Below are positions 23,567 through 32,774 of a stretch of 48,195 nucleotides of DNA, piece after piece; position 1 is the first letter of the stretch; every line of letters starts with the position of its first letter. The translations under genes were made by a program, and so were the position numbers. Under the pieces are notes generated by a model that worked only from the letters and a program-made list of their open reading frames with translations, had not been told where the DNA came from and ran no database searches. Origin of the DNA: Diplocloster agilis (GTDB taxonomy: Bacteria > Bacillota > Clostridia > Lachnospirales > Lachnospiraceae); NCBI RefSeq assembly GCF_019042275.1, contig NZ_JAHQCW010000043.1, positions 1-48,195 on the forward strand. Direction: 5' to 3'.

Positions 23567-24952
23567 ATGGATTACGAGGAAGAGACGGAGGAACAAAAAC
23601 AGTACACAAGGATGACGCAGACGCCCATTCATAAGCTGATTACTACATTGGCTGTTCCTACGATTATCAGTATGATGGTAACCGCCATTTATAATATGGC
23701 GGATACGTTTTTTGTATCCCAACTGGGCACCAGCGCGGCGGGAGCGGTAGGCATCGTTTTTTCCCTTATGGCATTGATCCAGGCAGTGGGTTTTATGCTT
23801 GGGATCGGTTCGGGAAGCCTGATATCCAGACTGCTGGGACAAAAGAGAAAGGAAGAGGCGGATCAGGTAGGCTCCACCGGTTTCTTTATGGCGCTGGTGT
23901 TTGGCCTGGCGGTGACGGCCCTTGGCCTGATATTTCTAAAACCGCTCATGAAGCTTTTAGGATCTACACCGACCATTCTGCCTTACGCCAGTGATTATGC
24001 CAGATATATTTTACTGGGAGCGCCGGTGATGGGAGGTTCCTTCGTATTAAATAATGTTCTGCGCTCGGAGGGAAAAGCTACGCTGTCCATGGTAGGGATC
24101 TCACTGGGCGGAATCCTGAATATCATTCTGGATCCCATCTTTATCTTCGGCATGGGGCTTGGGATCTCCGGAGCGGCTATTGCCACGGTTTTAAGCCAGT
24201 GCGTGAGCTTTTGCATCCTGCTGGCGTGCTTTCTTACGAAGAAAAGCACGGTGCGGCTGCATATCCGGAATATATCCCGCAAGGGAGCTACTTATCTGGA
24301 TATCGTGACGACCGGCTTTGCGTCCTTTTGCCGGCAGGGGCTGGCCAGTATCGCCACAGCGGTCCTGAATGTCCAGGCGGCGGCCTATGGAGATCCGGCG
24401 GTGGCGGCGATGTCCATCGTGGGAAGGATCTTTATGCTGGTGTTGGCGGCTATGATCGGATTTGGCCAGGGCTTCCAGCCGGTGGCCGGTTTTAATTACG
24501 GGGCGAAGAATTACCGGAGAGTGAAGGAGGCGTTTTTCTTTTCATTGAAAACAGGGATTTTGCTGATGACGATTCTGGCAGTGGCGGGATGGTTCACCGC
24601 GCCGTCGCTGATGGCGCTTTTTCGGAAGGAAGACGCGCAGGTGATAGCCATCGGCACATTTGCAGTCCGGGCGCAGTGTCTGGTACTGCCCCTGTTCCCG
24701 CTGGGGGTCATCAGCAATATGACATTCCAGGTGATCGGAAAATCCCTATGGGCCACGCTGCTTTCCGCCGCCAGACAGGGAATCTTCTTCCTCCCGCTGA
24801 TTCTGCTGCTGCCTCCGTTGATCGGGTTATACGGAGTCCAGTTGACACAGCCATTGGCGGATCTGTTAACGTTTGCCGCCTGCTTTTTCTTTCTGGTTCC
24901 ATTTTTCCGGGAATTAAACGCTCAGGTGGAGGAACAGGAGAGGACGGCATAA
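23567..24952 (+). CDS. MATE family multidrug/cation efflux transporter
   Basis: A 461-residue, twelve-helix MATE antiporter. The family start 'HKLITTLAVPTIISMMVTAIYNMADTFFVSQLG' and the second-half 'FGQGFQPVAGFNYGAKNYRR' are both present. It has an acidic N-terminal tail before the first helix. ATG 23567 follows TTGGGAGACATATCA; a TTG at 23552 is possible but less likely. There is no local regulator next to it, unlike the PadR-controlled MATE at 12885-14258. The two are only moderately alike by eye, so they are not a recent duplication. Confidence 0.9.
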   Translation: MDYEEETEEQKQYTRMTQTPIHKLITTLAVPTIISMMVTAIYNMADTFFVSQLGTSAAGAVGIVFSLMALIQAVGFMLGIGSGSLISRLLGQKRKEEADQVGSTGFFMALVFGLAVTALGLIFLKPLMKLLGSTPTILPYASDYARYILLGAPVMGGSFVLNNVLRSEGKATLSMVGISLGGILNIILDPIFIFGMGLGISGAAIATVLSQCVSFCILLACFLTKKSTVRLHIRNISRKGATYLDIVTTGFASFCRQGLASIATAVLNVQAAAYGDPAVAAMSIVGRIFMLVLAAMIGFGQGFQPVAGFNYGAKNYRRVKEAFFFSLKTGILLMTILAVAGWFTAPSLMALFRKEDAQVIAIGTFAVRAQCLVLPLFPLGVISNMTFQVIGKSLWATLLSAARQGIFFLPLILLLPPLIGLYGVQLTQPLADLLTFAACFFFLVPFFRELNAQVEEQERTA

Positions 24953-25080
24953 GCCGGTTCCGAAGGCCGGAGAAAAACGGGTGTATTTCTATTATAAAAT
25001 ATGGTAGAATACATTCATGCTGAAATAGTGAAAAAAATAACACAAGACACAAGACGATGAGGATAAAGACAGGTGAGTAT

Positions 25081-26109
25081 ATGGATGTTACAAAAGCGGT
25101 GGCCACGATGCAGGGAGGTTCTTTGGCGGAATTCCTGAGGGAGAATCCGGATCAGGGTATCCTGCTGGGGATCATAATAGTGCTTATTTTTGCAGTGGCT
25201 TTTCTGGCCTGGTGCGCCTGCGTGGGAAAATGGCAGAAGAGAGCGGCTGCGCTGGAGCATGAACGCTGTATCCAGCTTTGTGAACTGAGTAATGAATGTT
25301 TTTTTCAATATGACATAAAAAAGGACCGGATCTGTTTTTCCGGGTATGGCGCGCAAAAGCTTGGATATGAACCCAGGATCGACCACGCGTCGTCCTTATT
25401 GGAACAGGCGGAATGGGATAAGACGCCGGAGACGGGGATGATCCGGTATCTGACCGAGGTCAAAGAAGACAGCCAGGAACTGAGGGCCAGGCTTTTAAGG
25501 GGCGAAACCCGCTGGTATCAGATTACGAAGAAGCTGGTGGTCGATGAAAAGAACCGGCCGGTCTATGTGGTTGGAAAAATTACGGATATCCAGCAGCTGA
25601 TGGAGGAGAAGGAACGTTGGGCGGACAAAGCCAGAAAAGACGGACTGACCGGGCTGTACCATCCCACCGCCAGCCGTGATTTTATTCAGAACTATTTGGA
25701 TGGCAGAGGAAATAAAGGGGCATTTTTGATTATAGATATCGATCATTTTAAGGGCGTCAATGACCGGCTCGGCCATCTTGCCGGCGACCAGGTCCTCATG
25801 GGAATCACCCAAATCCTGCAGCAGATATTCCGAAAAGACGATATTATAGGCCGTCTGGGAGGAGATGAATTCCTGGTATTCCTGACCGGGGTGCGGGACC
25901 GGAAAATCGTGGAGAAAAAGTGCCGCCTTCTGTGTAAAAAGGTTAAGGAGTACACAGAACGGGAACATAATGAAAAGATCAGCGTCAGCATCGGCGCCGC
26001 GTGTGTATCCTCCGGCATGCATTACGACAGAGTATACAAAGCGGCGGATAACGCATTATATGTGGTAAAAGAAAGAGGCAGGGACGGTTACGAGATCGTG
26101 GGATTGTGA
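25081..26109 (+). CDS. GGDEF diguanylate cyclase with membrane anchor and PAS-like sensor
   Basis: A 342-residue protein that should make cyclic di-GMP from two GTP. It has one transmembrane segment (about residues 27-48), a PAS-like middle (about 60-170, ending 'VYVVGKITDIQQLMEEKERW', a PAC-type motif) and a GGDEF domain with the intact motif RLGGDEFLVFL. An RKDD five residues before GGDEF is the RxxD allosteric I-site, so product inhibition is expected. The first possible start is 25057; ATG 25081 is preferred because AGGTGAGTAT precedes it. It is followed by an ABC exporter with its own start 41 bp later; no EAL gene is near. Confidence 0.9.
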   Translation: MDVTKAVATMQGGSLAEFLRENPDQGILLGIIIVLIFAVAFLAWCACVGKWQKRAAALEHERCIQLCELSNECFFQYDIKKDRICFSGYGAQKLGYEPRIDHASSLLEQAEWDKTPETGMIRYLTEVKEDSQELRARLLRGETRWYQITKKLVVDEKNRPVYVVGKITDIQQLMEEKERWADKARKDGLTGLYHPTASRDFIQNYLDGRGNKGAFLIIDIDHFKGVNDRLGHLAGDQVLMGITQILQQIFRKDDIIGRLGGDEFLVFLTGVRDRKIVEKKCRLLCKKVKEYTEREHNEKISVSIGAACVSSGMHYDRVYKAADNALYVVKERGRDGYEIVGL

Positions 26110-26150
26110 TACGGACCGTCTGCAAATGAAAAGAAATGGAATGAACAGCT

Positions 26151-27899
26151 ATGTTTAAACTTGCAGGCTATTTAAGAAATTATAAAAAGGAGAGTATCAT
26201 CGGTCCTCTGTTCAAATTGTTGGAGGCTTGTTTTGAATTGATCGTGCCGTTAGTGATGGCCAGCATGATCGACATCGGAATTAAGAACGCAGACGTCCCG
26301 TATATCTGGAAAATGGGGGGTCTGCTTGTGTTTTTCGGTGTGCTGGGGCTTACCTGTTCCCTGACGGCCCAGTATTTTGCGGCCAAAGCGGCGATGGGAT
26401 TTGGCACCGAACTGCGCCGGGATATGTTCGACCATATTAACGGGCTCTCCTACACGGAACTGGATAAGATCGGGACCTCCACTCTGGTGACCAGAATAAC
26501 CAGTGATATCAATCAGGCCCAGGCGGGGGTGAACCTGCTGCTCCGGCTGTTTCTGCGTTCCCCGTTTATTGTGGTGGGAGCGGTAATCATGGCGTTTACC
26601 ATCAGTGTGCGTTTAACCGTTATTTTCCTCGTTGCGGTACCGTTGCTGGCGCTCGTGATCTACGCGGTGATGGCAGCCGGGATTCCGGTATACCGGCGGG
26701 TTCAGAACAAATTGGACCGGGTACTGCGTATGACCAGAGAAAATCTTACAGGGGCCAGGGTAGTGCGCGCCTTTGCAAGGCAAGATGACGAGATAGAAGA
26801 TTTTGATGAGACCACCCGGCAGCTGCAAAAAATACAACTTCTGGCCGGTAAGATCTCCGCGTTTGAAAACCCGCTTACCTATACGATTGTAAACTTAGCC
26901 ATTATCGCGATCCTCTGGTTTGGCGGTAAACAGGTAGAGGAAGGGATGATTACGCAGGGAGAGGTGATCGCGCTTGTAAATTATATGACGCAGATTCTGC
27001 TGGCCCTGGTGGCTCTGGCGAATCTGATCATCTCGGCGACGAAGGCCAGCGCATCCGCTATCCGGATAAACGAGGTGTTCGCGGTGACCTCTTCTATGCA
27101 GGAGGGAACCAAAGAAGAGAGCGTGCATCCGGCATTTGAGAGAAAGGATGACAGAAAGGTAACGTTTCGGAACGTATCGGCAGTTTATCAGGGGGCAAAG
27201 GAAGAAGCCTTAAGCGGCGTCAGTTTTTCCGCAAAGGCCGGGGAGACTATCGGCATTATCGGCGGCACAGGTTCCGGTAAGAGCACGCTGGTGAACCTGA
27301 TTCCGCGGTTCTATGACGCGGCTGCCGGAACCGTGCTGGTAGACGGTATTGATGTCAGAGAGTATACCTACTCCGCCCTGCGCGGCAAGGTCGGAATCGT
27401 ACCTCAGCAGGCTGTCCTTTTTAAGGGGACGATACGGGAAAATATACGCTGGGGCAGGGAGGATGCCACCGACGAGGAGATCTGCGAGGCGCTGGATATC
27501 GCCCAAGCCAGAGAATTCGTGGATGCAAAACCGGAAGGACTTGACACCAGGATCTCCCAGGGAGGAAAGAACCTCTCCGGCGGGCAGAGGCAGCGCCTGA
27601 CCATCGCCCGGGCCCTGGCTAAGAAACCGGAGATATTAATACTGGACGACAGCGCGTCTGCGCTGGACTACGCCACGGACGCAAAGCTTCGCAAGGCTAT
27701 CCGCACAAAGACCAGCGGAATCACGGTTTTCCTGGTATCCCAGCGGGTGGCAACCGTGCGCCAGGCGGATCAAATACTGGTCCTGGACGACGGCAGACTG
27801 GTCGGCGCGGGAACACACGCGGAATTGTTGGACAACTGTCCGGTTTATAAGGAAATCTGCCTGTCACAGCTATCGAAAGAGGAGGTGGCAGGGGCATGA
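26151..27899 (+). CDS. Heterodimeric ABC exporter, subunit with degenerate ATP site
   Basis: A 582-residue half-transporter: six membrane helices (about 15-310) then an ATPase domain. Walker A GGTGSGKST (371-379), the signature LSGGQ (475-479) and Walker B LILDD (496-500) are present. The catalytic Glu after Walker B is Asp500 and the H-loop His is Gln (FLVSQRVAT), so this subunit supplies the degenerate catalytic site, as in BmrCD, LmrCD and TM287/288. It is followed by its partner with a 4-bp overlap. The substrate is probably drugs or lipids, by analogy. Confidence 0.92.
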   Translation: MFKLAGYLRNYKKESIIGPLFKLLEACFELIVPLVMASMIDIGIKNADVPYIWKMGGLLVFFGVLGLTCSLTAQYFAAKAAMGFGTELRRDMFDHINGLSYTELDKIGTSTLVTRITSDINQAQAGVNLLLRLFLRSPFIVVGAVIMAFTISVRLTVIFLVAVPLLALVIYAVMAAGIPVYRRVQNKLDRVLRMTRENLTGARVVRAFARQDDEIEDFDETTRQLQKIQLLAGKISAFENPLTYTIVNLAIIAILWFGGKQVEEGMITQGEVIALVNYMTQILLALVALANLIISATKASASAIRINEVFAVTSSMQEGTKEESVHPAFERKDDRKVTFRNVSAVYQGAKEEALSGVSFSAKAGETIGIIGGTGSGKSTLVNLIPRFYDAAAGTVLVDGIDVREYTYSALRGKVGIVPQQAVLFKGTIRENIRWGREDATDEEICEALDIAQAREFVDAKPEGLDTRISQGGKNLSGGQRQRLTIARALAKKPEILILDDSASALDYATDAKLRKAIRTKTSGITVFLVSQRVATVRQADQILVLDDGRLVGAGTHAELLDNCPVYKEICLSQLSKEEVAGA

Positions 27900-29695
27900 C
27901 AAATAAAAACAAGGCAAAGAACAGCAAGATAAAAAACAGCATAATAAAAAACAGCCGGTCAAACAGCAAAGACACGATCCGGCGGATTTTACAGCACATC
28001 AGACCTTATCGGTTTCAATTGGTTCTCTCCCTCGTATTTGCCGTGATCAGCGTGGCCCTGACCCTGTATGCGCCGATTCTGATCGGAAATGTGGTGGACC
28101 TGATCGCAGGCCCGGGGCAGGTGCGGTTTGCCGGTATCATGCCCATTCTTATTCAGATTCTGGCCGTGGTCCTGCTGACATCCGCCGCCCAATGGCTGAT
28201 GAACCTGTGTAATAATAAGCTGACCTATTATGTGGCAAAAGATATCCGGACCAGAGCCTTCCATCAGCTGGAGATCCTGCCGCTAAAATATCTGGATTCC
28301 CACCCCTACGGCGACACCATCAGCCGTGTTATTACGGATGTGGACCAGCTGTCCGACGGCCTGCTTATGGGCTTTAATCAGCTGTTCACAGGCGTGATAA
28401 CAATACTGGGGACGCTGGGATTCATGCTGTCCATCAATATTACCATTACCCTGGCGGTTGTCCTGATCACGCCGGTATCCCTGTTTGTGGCCAGCTTTAT
28501 CGCCAAACGGACCTACCGCATGTTCAAAGCCCAGTCGGAAACAAGAGGGGAAATCACTTCTTTGGTAGAAGAGATGGTTGGCAATCAGAAGGTGGTTCAG
28601 GCCTTCGGATATGAAGACAGGGCCAGAGAAACATTTGACGGAATCAACGAAAGACTGCGCGAATGCAGTACAAAGGCCACCTTTTTCTCCTCCATTACCA
28701 ATCCGGCTACAAGGTTTGTAAACGGACTGGTTTATGCGGGAGTGGGAATCATTGGCGCGTTTACCGCCATGCGGGGCCTTATCTCGGTGGGGCAGCTGTC
28801 CTGCTTCTTAAGCTACGCCAATCAATATACGAAACCCTTTAACGAGATCTCCTCCGTGGTAACGGAGCTGCAGAATGCGTTCGCCTCCGCCCGGAGGGTG
28901 TTCGATCTGATCGACGAGACGCCGCAGGAGCCGGACGCGCCCGGCGCGCTCACCCTGCGGCAGGTGGACGGCGGTGTGGAGCTAAGAGACGTATCCTTCT
29001 CCTACAATCCTGAGGTGAAGCTCATAGAGAATCTGAATCTGTCGGTAAAACCCGGACAGCGGATCGCTATCGTGGGGCCCACCGGCTGCGGTAAAACCAC
29101 CATGATTAATCTTCTCATGCGCTTCTATGATGTGGACCGGGGGGAAATCCTCATAAGCGGACATCCGGCCCGGCAGATTACCCGTGACAGCCTGAGAAGA
29201 AGTTTCGGAATGGTCCTGCAGGAGACCTGGCTGAAAACCGGCACCGTACACGACAATATCGCCTACGGGCGTCCCCAGGCGTCCAGGGAAGAAGTCATCC
29301 GGGCTGCCAGATCCGCCCATGCGCATAGTTTTATCAAGCGCATGCCGGAAGGCTACGACACGGTCATCACAGAGGACGGCGGCAACCTGTCCCAGGGCCA
29401 GAAACAGCTTCTGTGCATCGCCAGAGTCATGCTGTGCCTGCCGCCCATGTTGATCCTGGACGAAGCAACCTCATCCATCGACACCCGGACTGAGATTAAA
29501 ATCCAGCAGGCCTTTGCTCAAATGATGGAAGGCCGCACCAGCTTTATTGTGGCCCACCGGCTGTCTACGATCCGGGAAGCCGATGTCATCCTGGTCATGA
29601 AAGACGGCCGCATCCTGGAGACCGGAACCCATGAAGAATTGATTGCCAGGAAAGGGTTCTACGCACAGCTTTATGAGAGCCAGTTCGCCAATTAA
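27896..29695 (+). CDS. Heterodimeric ABC exporter, catalytically competent subunit
   Basis: A 599-residue half-transporter with a very basic, Asn-rich N-terminal tail (about 25 residues) before six helices and an ATPase domain. Walker A is GPTGCGKTT, the signature is the altered LSQGQ, Walker B is MLILDEATSSID with the catalytic Glu, and the H-loop is VAHRLST. The intact Glu and His and the LSQGQ signature are the mirror image of its partner, which fixes the pair as an asymmetric heterodimer. It starts within the last codons of the first gene (ATGA overlap) after GGAGGTGG. Confidence 0.92.
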   Translation: MTNKNKAKNSKIKNSIIKNSRSNSKDTIRRILQHIRPYRFQLVLSLVFAVISVALTLYAPILIGNVVDLIAGPGQVRFAGIMPILIQILAVVLLTSAAQWLMNLCNNKLTYYVAKDIRTRAFHQLEILPLKYLDSHPYGDTISRVITDVDQLSDGLLMGFNQLFTGVITILGTLGFMLSINITITLAVVLITPVSLFVASFIAKRTYRMFKAQSETRGEITSLVEEMVGNQKVVQAFGYEDRARETFDGINERLRECSTKATFFSSITNPATRFVNGLVYAGVGIIGAFTAMRGLISVGQLSCFLSYANQYTKPFNEISSVVTELQNAFASARRVFDLIDETPQEPDAPGALTLRQVDGGVELRDVSFSYNPEVKLIENLNLSVKPGQRIAIVGPTGCGKTTMINLLMRFYDVDRGEILISGHPARQITRDSLRRSFGMVLQETWLKTGTVHDNIAYGRPQASREEVIRAARSAHAHSFIKRMPEGYDTVITEDGGNLSQGQKQLLCIARVMLCLPPMLILDEATSSIDTRTEIKIQQAFAQMMEGRTSFIVAHRLSTIREADVILVMKDGRILETGTHEELIARKGFYAQLYESQFAN

Positions 29696-29744
29696 GCGGT
29701 ATGGAAAAGACGTCTAAAACTTACAAAAAAATGTTGGATTCTTA

Positions 29745-29773
29745 TTGTATTTTGTTGGGTTATGTTGTATTAT
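29745..29773 (+). promoter_or_regulatory. Promoter of the eutS-eutP pair
   Basis: TTGTAT (29745-29750), 17 bp, TATTAT (29768-29773), about 28 bp before the eutS ATG. No ethanolamine-type leader RNA or antiterminator hairpins precede it within the 105-bp gap after the ABC gene. Confidence 0.65.
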
Positions 29774-29800
29774 AAAGGTATCTAATTTTGAGGTGATCGT

Positions 29801-30178
29801 ATGGATTTTATGAATCGGATAGCAGGGGAAGAAAAATTAAGGATTGTCCAGGAACTGGTTCCGGGAAAACAGGTTACACTGGCCCATGTGATTGCCAGTC
29901 CGGATCCGATCGTGTATAAAAAACTGGGGCTGGATCCCAGTATAGATTATGGGAAAGCCGCTATCGGTATTCTGAGCATGAGCCCGGCGGAGATTTCGGT
30001 GATAGCAGGGGATCTGGCCGTGAAAAAGGCGAATATCGATCTGGGGTTTATTGACCGGTTCAGCGGAACGCTTATTTTTACCGGCAGGGTGGCTGAGGTA
30101 GAGACGGCGATTCATGCGATTACTGATTATTTGAAAGAGACTTTGGGATTTACTATCTGTGAAGTTACGCGTACCTGA
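29801..30178 (+). CDS. eutS: EutS/PduU-type bacterial microcompartment shell protein
   Basis: A 125-residue BMC-domain shell subunit. It is strikingly like EutS: 'ELVPGKQVTLAHVIASP', 'AIGILSMSPAEISVIAGDLAVKKANIDLGFIDRFSG' and 'TLGFTICEVTRT' line up with the known EutS sequence from memory. EutS forms a bent hexamer in shells that hold ethanolamine-derived acetaldehyde. AGGTGATCGT precedes the ATG. The eutP gene follows 56 bp later. No other shell proteins, no enzymes and no regulator of eut are in the window, so the pair is orphaned. Confidence 0.93.
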   Translation: MDFMNRIAGEEKLRIVQELVPGKQVTLAHVIASPDPIVYKKLGLDPSIDYGKAAIGILSMSPAEISVIAGDLAVKKANIDLGFIDRFSGTLIFTGRVAEVETAIHAITDYLKETLGFTICEVTRT

Positions 30179-30234
30179 TGTTTGGGGATGGTATGCGAAG
30201 GGTGATCGTAAAGAATGAGGAATGATGATTTGAT

Positions 30235-30726
30235 ATGAAAAAAATAATTCTTATGGGGCGCAGCGAGTGTGGAAAGACAACGCTGCGTCAGGCTTTAAAA
30301 GGGGATAAAATTCATTACCATAAAACACAGTATATTAATCATTATGATGTAGTGATCGATACGCCGGGTGAATATGCGGAGACCAACCGGCTGGGCAGGG
30401 CTCTGGCTCTGTATTCGTATGAAGCGGATGTGGTGGGCCTGCTGATCGGGGCACAGGAACCGTATTCCTTATTTCCGCCCTGCGTGACTGCTTCTTCCGC
30501 CAGGCCGGTGATCGGTATCGTTACGCAGATTGACCATCCTGACGCGAATCCGGATCGGGCGGAGAGCTGGCTTAGGCTGTCCGGATGTGAAGAGGTGTTC
30601 CGGGTCAGCGCGTATACCGGCGAGGGAATCTGGCAGATTCTGGAGTATTTGAGGGAGGACGGCGACGTGCTGCCCTGGGATCAGGAAGAGGCGGAACGGC
30701 CAAGAGTAGTTTTATCTACCAAGTAA
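30235..30726 (+). CDS. eutP: EutP/PduV-like small GTPase-fold microcompartment protein
   Basis: A 163-residue P-loop protein of the EutP/PduV family. Walker A is GRSECGKTT (8-16), the DxPG switch region is VIDTPGEY, and the base-binding region reads TQIDHPDA in place of NKxD, a variation known in this family. EutP was reported to have acetate kinase-like activity in some species, and PduV is associated with shell positioning (family knowledge). It follows eutS on the same strand under the same promoter. The reason for keeping this pair without the rest of the pathway is not apparent here. Confidence 0.9.
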   Translation: MKKIILMGRSECGKTTLRQALKGDKIHYHKTQYINHYDVVIDTPGEYAETNRLGRALALYSYEADVVGLLIGAQEPYSLFPPCVTASSARPVIGIVTQIDHPDANPDRAESWLRLSGCEEVFRVSAYTGEGIWQILEYLREDGDVLPWDQEEAERPRVVLSTK

Positions 30727-30815
30727 AAATTTTCTTCGCGGAAGAAAAATCCGCCGGGTTGGAAAAATGCGCTGGATTGGAAAAATGCGCCGGGTTGCGG
30801 ATTTTTATTTACGAA
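30727..30815 (+). repeat. Hairpins and 18-bp tandem repeat after eutP
   Basis: ATTTTCTTC-gcg-GAAGAAAAT (30729-30749) is a hairpin. Next come two 18-bp units GCCGGGTTGGAAAAATGC and GCTGGATTGGAAAAATGC (30753-30788) with a partial third unit. AAAATCCGC (30746-30754) and GCGGATTTTT (30797-30806) enclose the repeats and form a terminator-like stem with a T run, closing the eut pair. Confidence 0.65.
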
Positions 30816-30955
30816 GCGGCAGATAATATGTTAGAATGTTCCTGAAATGCAAACCTTTTACGGATGCACGAGATTTGGGTGTATGAGGGAATTTGTTACA
30901 AAAGAAAACCGTGCATGTGAAGGAACAGACGAATGTAAATTCACGGAGGAAATAC

Positions 30956-31474
30956 ATGGGCAGACAGGAATTTTTAGACGGATTGCGGACCGCGTTGAGC
31001 GGTGAAGTATCACCGGCGGTGATACGAGATAACTTGAATTATTATGAGGGATATATTTCGGGTGAGATACAAAAAGGCAGAAGCGAAGAGGATGTGATGG
31101 GAGAACTGGGAGATCCCAGATTGATTGCCCGCACGATTATCGACACATCCGGGGGAGGACAGAGTTCCTACCAGCAGGCCGGCCGGCAGAGCGGCTATTA
31201 CGAGGAAGAATCTGCGGGAGCCGGCGGCGGTACCGGCGATGATAGCAGCAGAGGGTTCCGGGCAGAGTTCAACGGGAACGGCTTTAATATGCGTTATGAT
31301 AAGCCGAAGCGGCCGTGGTTTGAAAAAGCCTTGATCGCGGTGGTCATCATCCTGGCCGTTTTTCTGGTGATTTCCATGATCACCGGCCTGATCTCTTTCT
31401 TGTTTCCGATTCTGGTTCCGCTGCTGATTATCTATATTATTTATCGGATTATCCGCGGCAGCGGCGGCCGGTGA
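30956..31474 (+). CDS. DUF1700/HAAS-like domain membrane protein
   Basis: A 172-residue protein. The N-terminal helical domain ('MGRQEFLDGLRTALSGEVSPAVIRDNLNYYEGYI', 'EEDVMGELGDPRLIARTII') is typical of the DUF1700/HAAS signal-type domain. A Gly/Ser/Tyr-rich linker (about 70-110) leads to two hydrophobic segments (about 120-145 and 147-165) and a basic tail. HAAS domains often go with PadR regulators, but none is adjacent here. CACGGAGGAAATAC precedes ATG 30956. The function is unknown; a membrane stress or regulatory role is possible. Confidence 0.75.
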   Translation: MGRQEFLDGLRTALSGEVSPAVIRDNLNYYEGYISGEIQKGRSEEDVMGELGDPRLIARTIIDTSGGGQSSYQQAGRQSGYYEEESAGAGGGTGDDSSRGFRAEFNGNGFNMRYDKPKRPWFEKALIAVVIILAVFLVISMITGLISFLFPILVPLLIIYIIYRIIRGSGGR

Positions 31475-31510
31475 ATATGAGATATCAGCTTACAAAAGTG
31501 TAAGCTTAAC

Positions 31511-31555
31511 GGGAGAAATGTAAGCCATAATTATGGCATTGCATTTCTCCTTTTT
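31511..31555 (+). terminator. Terminator after the DUF1700-like gene
   Basis: GGAGAAATG (31512-31520) and CATTTCTCC (31542-31550) enclose an inner palindrome GCCATAATTATGGC, followed by TTTTT. Confidence 0.88.
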
Positions 31556-31592
31556 GATATGATTCTGGTATCAAGAAAAGGTGGTGTGATTG

Positions 31593-32690
31593 ATGGATGC
31601 TTATTGGATTCCGATTCGGACGGCTCTGGCGGTGTTCCCGCTGCTGGCCGCTTTCCTGACATTTCCCTATATGATATATCAATACCGCAGATATGGTGCG
31701 ATTCCTTTCTTAAGGACAGTTATTTTATATTCTTTCCTGTTATATCTGCTCTGTATGTATTTCCTGGTAATCCTGCCCCTGCCGTCTATAGAGGCGGTTG
31801 CCGGACAGACCGGTCCGACGGTCCAGCTTCTGCCGTTTCAGTTTGTCAGAGATTTTATAAGAGAGACGAAACTTGACGTTATGAATCCGAAGACGTACCT
31901 GCCTGCCCTTACACAGAACTGTTTTTTGCAGGTGATCTGCAATATGGTTATGTTCCTTCCGCTTGGGATGTATCTGCGGTATTATTTCCGGTGCGGATGG
32001 GGAAAAACGGCAGTGATCAGCTTTCTGGTGAGCCTGTTTTTTGAATTTACCCAGCTCAGTGGGCTGTACGGAATATATCCCCGCGGGTACCGGCTCTTTG
32101 ATGTGGATGATCTGATGCTGAACACATGGGGCGGTATGCTTGGCTACGCGGCGGCTCCCCTGCTGGCGAAATTACTGCCGTCCAGGGAGCAATTGGATCA
32201 GAGAGCTTACCTCAAGGGCAGGGCCGTAACCTTCTGCCGGAGATTCGCGGCATTTCTTCTGGACTGGCTGCTGATCGGGATTCTCCTGATTATGTGCATG
32301 ATCGCGGTTCCGTTCCTGCTCCCGGCCCTGATTGTCGTTCCCGGTATCATCTATGCGCTCGTGATTGCCGGTTACTTTATTCTGATTCCGTGGGCAACGG
32401 ACGGTTATACCCCCGGCAAATGGATCTGCCGGATCCGGATTACCGGAAAAAATGAAAGAAAGCCCGCCCTGTATCAATATGCGCTGCGCTACGGCCTGCT
32501 CTATTTCGTTCTGATTCCTCTGCCGGTTATCTGGGTCTGCGGTTATATCTTCGAAATCTGCACCGGTTACCGGGAAAGGCCAAGGCTTCTGCTCCATGAG
32601 CGGATCAGCCGTACGGAATGTGTCAGCACGGTGGGTACCATAACAAAAGATAAACAAAAACATGAAAAAATATGGCTATTGCCTGCATAA
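31593..32690 (+). CDS. VanZ family and RDD domain fusion membrane protein
   Basis: A 365-residue polytopic membrane protein. The N-terminal part is VanZ-like ('CNMVMFLPLGMYLRYYF', 'SLFFEFTQLSGLYGIYPRGYRLFDVDDLMLNTWGGMLGY' are the family signatures, about residues 110-190). The C-terminal part is RDD-like ('RRFAAFLLDWLLIGILLI', 'DGYTPGKWICRIRI', about 210-330). VanZ proteins are linked with low-level teicoplanin resistance in some strains, but most chromosomal members have no proven job. AAAGGTGGTGTGATTG precedes ATG 31593. It stands as a single gene with terminators on both sides. Confidence 0.85.
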   Translation: MDAYWIPIRTALAVFPLLAAFLTFPYMIYQYRRYGAIPFLRTVILYSFLLYLLCMYFLVILPLPSIEAVAGQTGPTVQLLPFQFVRDFIRETKLDVMNPKTYLPALTQNCFLQVICNMVMFLPLGMYLRYYFRCGWGKTAVISFLVSLFFEFTQLSGLYGIYPRGYRLFDVDDLMLNTWGGMLGYAAAPLLAKLLPSREQLDQRAYLKGRAVTFCRRFAAFLLDWLLIGILLIMCMIAVPFLLPALIVVPGIIYALVIAGYFILIPWATDGYTPGKWICRIRITGKNERKPALYQYALRYGLLYFVLIPLPVIWVCGYIFEICTGYRERPRLLLHERISRTECVSTVGTITKDKQKHEKIWLLPA

Positions 32691-32703
32691 GCATAGTATA
32701 ATA

Positions 32704-32739
32704 AAAACCAGTTCGAGACTACGGCGGCTGGTTTTTATT
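32704..32739 (+). terminator. Terminator after VanZ-RDD gene
   Basis: AAAACCAG (32704-32711), loop, CTGGTTTTTATT (32728-32739). Confidence 0.82.
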
Positions 32740-32774
32740 CTATTTTTCGAAGAGAGCAAAGGAGAATGCGGTAT

